This document shows positions 42,444 to 44,571 of a stretch of DNA of 44,571 nt, piece by piece (positions within the stretch are counted from its first letter, which is position 1; each line of letters starts with the position of its first letter). The DNA comes from Pseudonocardiales bacterium (GTDB lineage Bacteria > Actinomycetota > Actinomycetes > Mycobacteriales > Pseudonocardiaceae), in contig QHBY01000052.1 in NCBI GenBank assembly GCA_003244245.1, positions 1 to 44,571 of the forward strand, given 5' to 3'. The notes beneath the pieces were generated by a model. That model ran no database searches. It had not been told where the DNA came from and saw nothing but the letters and a program-made list of their open reading frames with translations. The position numbers were made by a program, and so were the translations under genes.

Positions 42444-42452
42444 CCTTGGTAG
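42444..42452. repeat. Target-site duplication, left copy
   Basis: CCTTGGTAG immediately left of the IS256-family element; identical copy at 43953-43961. Confidence 0.9.
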
Positions 42453-42512
42453 GGTCGCGTCTCACGAGCGGTGTAAATGAGGGGACGTAGAGATCCTCTC
42501 GCTGGGTTGATG

Positions 42513-43867
42513 TTAGGCCACGATCCCGACAGTGTTGGGGTCGGCGGCGGGGGCGGGTTCGGTGTGTCGTAGCGCGGTGGGTGGTTCGAGCAGGGTGCGG
42601 CGCAGGTCTTGGAGCAGCCGCAGTCCGGTGGGGGTCATGGTGAATCCGCGCGCGCCGCGGGAGGAGCGGTCGAGCACGGCCCAGACGAGGCTGATGCAGC
42701 TGGTCTCGCCGGGTAGCCGGCCGATGACCTTGGCCCGGCGGCGAGTCTCACCGAAGGTGCGCTCGATGAAGTTGGAGTGCCGCACCCGGGTCCAGTGCTC
42801 GCGGGGCACCCGCAGGTAGTGGGTCAGCGACTCGCGGTCGGACAGCAGGATGCGCACCGCGGCGGGGTAGGAGTCGCGCCAGCGGCGGGGTAGGAGTCGC
42901 GCCAGCGGCGGGCGAAATCGTCGATCTTGGTTTGGGTGTGGGCGACGGCGTCGAGGCCGGGCTCGAGGGTGTCGGGTACCTCGAAGATGGCCCAGTAGTC
43001 GGCCTTGACCTCTGCCTGGGCATTCTTCGGGATCTTGGCCAGGAGGTTGCGGGCGCGGTGGATCAGGCAGCGTTGGCGTAGCACGGCGGGCATGGTCTGC
43101 TCGACCGCGGCGATCAGGCCGGCGGCGCCGTCGGAGATGACCAGCAGCGGGCAGGCCAGCCCGCGGGCGCCGAGGTCGGCTAGGAAGCCCGCCCAGGCGT
43201 CGGTGGATTCGGCGGCGCCGGTGTCCAGCCCGACGAACACCGGCTTGCCCGCGGTGGTGATGCCCCACGCGGCCAGCACCGGCTCGGCCGCGGCGCCGAC
43301 GTGGTATCGGAAGAAGCTAGCGTCGAGGAACAGGTAGTCCAGCTCGACCTCGTCGAGGCGACGCTGCTGCCACTGGGTCATCTCGGTCCCGATCTCGGTG
43401 CAGATCCGCGACACCGTCGAGCGCGACACGGTGGCCTGCTCGCCGAGGGCCTCGGCCAGGGCGGCCTCCACGTCCCGGGTCGACAGGCCGCGGACGAACC
43501 CGGCGATGACCAGGCTCTCCAGCGCGTGGGTCTTGGTCACGCCGGTGCCCAGCAGCCGGGAGGCGAACGCCTCGGTGGTGCCGCGCAGCTTCGGCCGCGA
43601 CAGCGTCACCGGCCCGGTAGTGGTCTTGATGGTGGTCTCGCAGTAGCCGTTGCGGCTGCCCTCCCGAGCCTCCGGGCTGGCTACGACGCGGGCGTAGCGC
43701 TCCCGGCCCAGGAACTCGGTGGCCTCGGCCTCCAGCGCGGTCTGCAGCAGCAGCCGCGCTCCGATCCGGGCCACCTGCTCGATCGCGGTGGCCAGATCCG
43801 CGCCGCCGGCGAACACCTCGTCCACCTCGACGCGCAGCCGCTCGCTGGGCGTTACTCTCTTCGACAC
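42513..43867 (-). pseudogene. IS256-family transposase, frameshifted
   Basis: From GTG 43867, with AAGGAG upstream, the Mutator/IS256-type DDE transposase reads normally: ATEFLGRERYAR, GSRNGYCETTIKTTTGPVTL (start of the catalytic core), LDASFFRYH (first Asp), VISDGAAGLIAAVEQTMPAV (second Asp) and CLIHRARNLLAKI. At about 42,904 a 23-bp tandem duplication shifts the frame and the product ends early at 42824. In the other frame the natural ending continues to 42513 (RESLTHYLRVPREHWTRVRH, then SNFIERTFGETRRRAKVIGR, with the last catalytic Glu). Without the duplication the protein would be about 443 residues. The element is therefore probably immobile unless helped in trans. Confidence 0.9.
42859..42904. 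repeat. 23-bp tandem duplication breaking the transposase
   Basis: Two adjacent identical 23-bp copies, 42859-42881 and 42882-42904 (each begins GCGGCGGGGTAGGAGTC). 23 is not a multiple of three, so it causes the transposase frameshift. Typical of replication slippage. Confidence 0.92.
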
Positions 43868-43952
43868 GGACGTGGGCTCCTTCCTCGTGACTTGGTCGTC
43901 TTCGAGGGGAACCTACGTCCGTCTTCATTTACACCGGAGCTGCGACGCGACC

Positions 43953-43961
43953 CCTTGGTAG
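43953..43961. repeat. Target-site duplication, right copy
   Basis: CCTTGGTAG immediately right of the IS256-family element; identical to 42444-42452. Confidence 0.9.
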
Positions 43962-43984
43962 GTCCGTTGGCATCTTGCTGTTTG

Positions 43985-44571
43985 CTATGGTGAGGCGGTC
44001 CACGAGGTTGTCGAGGTACTCAATTCCTCGCTTGCGACACGGTCCAGTGTCGCGATGATCCAATCTGTCACAGAACAGTTCCTCTGTTCGGCAGCAGACC
44101 GCCATCGGTCGTGTCGCTCGGCCGGCACGTCAATTTTCAGCGCCCTGGCATCGACCGATGTCTCGTCGCCGGATGCCCTGCGGCCGGCCATCTTGGCGAC
44201 CCGCAGTGCTCGCCGTAGTTTGCTGCAGGACCAGCTCGACTGTTCAGCCCGTGCCAACCACGCGTCCTGCTCATCGTTGGGGAGTGCGGCCACTTCGGCG
44301 TGATGACCGAAGCTCAGTGTGTCCCGTCGACGGGACATGGGCAGCTTCCTCGCCACCCACGCATAGTTCCGCAAGGTCTGATAGCCCAATTCGGTATCAG
44401 CGATCACCTGCTCGTAACGATCACCATATGCCTGCTCACCGTAGACGAGCCAGTCACCGAGCCACCATGCGGAGCAACTCACGACAAGGGCGACCCGGCA
44501 TCCGAGCTCCCGCCACGAATCGAATGACATCCCATCCGGTAGGGTTAATCCGTGAGGGTTATTCAGCCGGC
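43985..44571 (-). CDS. LmbU-family transcriptional regulator (5' end outside window)
   Basis: The visible part (about 195 residues) shows the LmbU pattern: LPDGMSFDSWRELG, SAWWLGDWLVYGEQAYGDRY, ELGYQTLRNYAWVARKLPMS, RRDTLSFGHHAEVAAL and WLARAEQSSWSCSKLRRALR. LmbU activates lincomycin biosynthesis in Streptomyces lincolnensis, and relatives occur in many antibiotic clusters. ATG 44528-44530 has no good ribosome-binding site and the frame continues upstream with GLTLPDG, which belongs to the family's N-terminal consensus, so the true start lies beyond 44571. It may control the NRPS-PKS cluster 3 kb away, or another cluster outside the window. Confidence 0.85.
   Translation of the reverse strand, partial: RLNNPHGLTLPDGMSFDSWRELGCRVALVVSCSAWWLGDWLVYGEQAYGDRYEQVIADTELGYQTLRNYAWVARKLPMSRRRDTLSFGHHAEVAALPNDEQDAWLARAEQSSWSCSKLRRALRVAKMAGRRASGDETSVDARALKIDVPAERHDRWRSAAEQRNCSVTDWIIATLDRVASEELSTSTTSWTASP

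Larger units (their letters stand above)
42453..43952 (-). mobile_element. Complete IS256-family insertion sequence (1,500 bp)
   Basis: Bounded by imperfect inverted repeats: left end GGTCGCGTCTCACGAGCGG (42453 onward) and right end, read inward, GGTCGCGTCGCAGCTCCGG (43952 inward), both continuing TGTAAATGA and nearby ACGTAG (about 38 bp). A 9-bp direct repeat CCTTGGTAG flanks it exactly (42444-42452 and 43953-43961), the target duplication expected for IS256. The single transposase gene inside is frameshifted by a short duplication. Confidence 0.93.

Overview
The window comes from a high-GC actinobacterium, most likely of the order Pseudonocardiales. The basis is the block tRNA-Thr, tRNA-Met, rpmG, hadA, hadB ... 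tRNA-Trp, secE, nusG (all minus strand), which matches mycobacterial and pseudonocardial chromosomes, plus GTG starts, very high GC, and a helix-turn-helix/TPR regulator beside small Zn-finger-like genes of a kind found in these bacteria. The species cannot be named from this.

Region 1 (1-9.4 kb) is that translation/fatty-acid block, interrupted between hadB and tRNA-Trp by a complete SapB (ram/amf)-type class III lanthipeptide cassette. It holds a LanKC synthetase, a 38-residue precursor that is easily missed, and two half ABC exporters. The precursor has a DLQDMETP leader signature and ends in S-x2-S-x3-C.

Region 2 (9.4-17.5 kb) is accessory. It contains a membrane GAF/GGDEF/EAL protein with a degenerate GGDEF site, a decaying locus (metallophosphoesterase with compensating frameshifts, Rieske protein, frameshifted ECF sigma gene lacking region 4), a Fic toxin with an unusual antitoxin (PHD-like front fused to a VbhA-like inhibitory tail), a GntR regulator, and an amidase/allophanate hydrolase gene cut off after about 260 codons.

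Region 3 (17.5-22.5 kb) has the helix-turn-helix/TPR regulator, four small conserved-looking genes and an IS110 remnant.

Region 4 (22.5-41.2 kb) is a compact hybrid NRPS-PKS cluster of two convergent operons whose 3' ends overlap by 77 bp. The plus operon encodes an A-T-C-T NRPS, a PaaK-like adenylating enzyme, a SufS-like cysteine desulfurase homologue, a methyltransferase and an MFS exporter. The minus operon encodes a free carrier protein, a PKS (KS-AT*-ACP), a type II thioesterase, a 3-hydroxyacyl-CoA dehydrogenase homologue, an ACP, an acyl-CoA dehydrogenase homologue, a class II aaRS-like amino acid:carrier-protein ligase, a free acyltransferase, a free condensation domain and an FHA/HTH regulator. 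The PKS's own AT is shortened and has lost its catalytic Ser (GHSxG to GQAEG). The free AT looks like an AT cut out of a PKS module. The ligase, ACP and two dehydrogenases have the set expected for making aminomalonyl-ACP from serine, as in zwittermicin A. I infer that the free AT loads this extender in trans onto the AT-dead PKS. I do not recognise the product.

Region 5 (41.2-44.6 kb) is remnant DNA, an intact 1,500-bp IS256-family element with 9-bp target duplication whose transposase is broken by a 23-bp tandem duplication, and the 3' part of an LmbU-type regulator gene running off the window.
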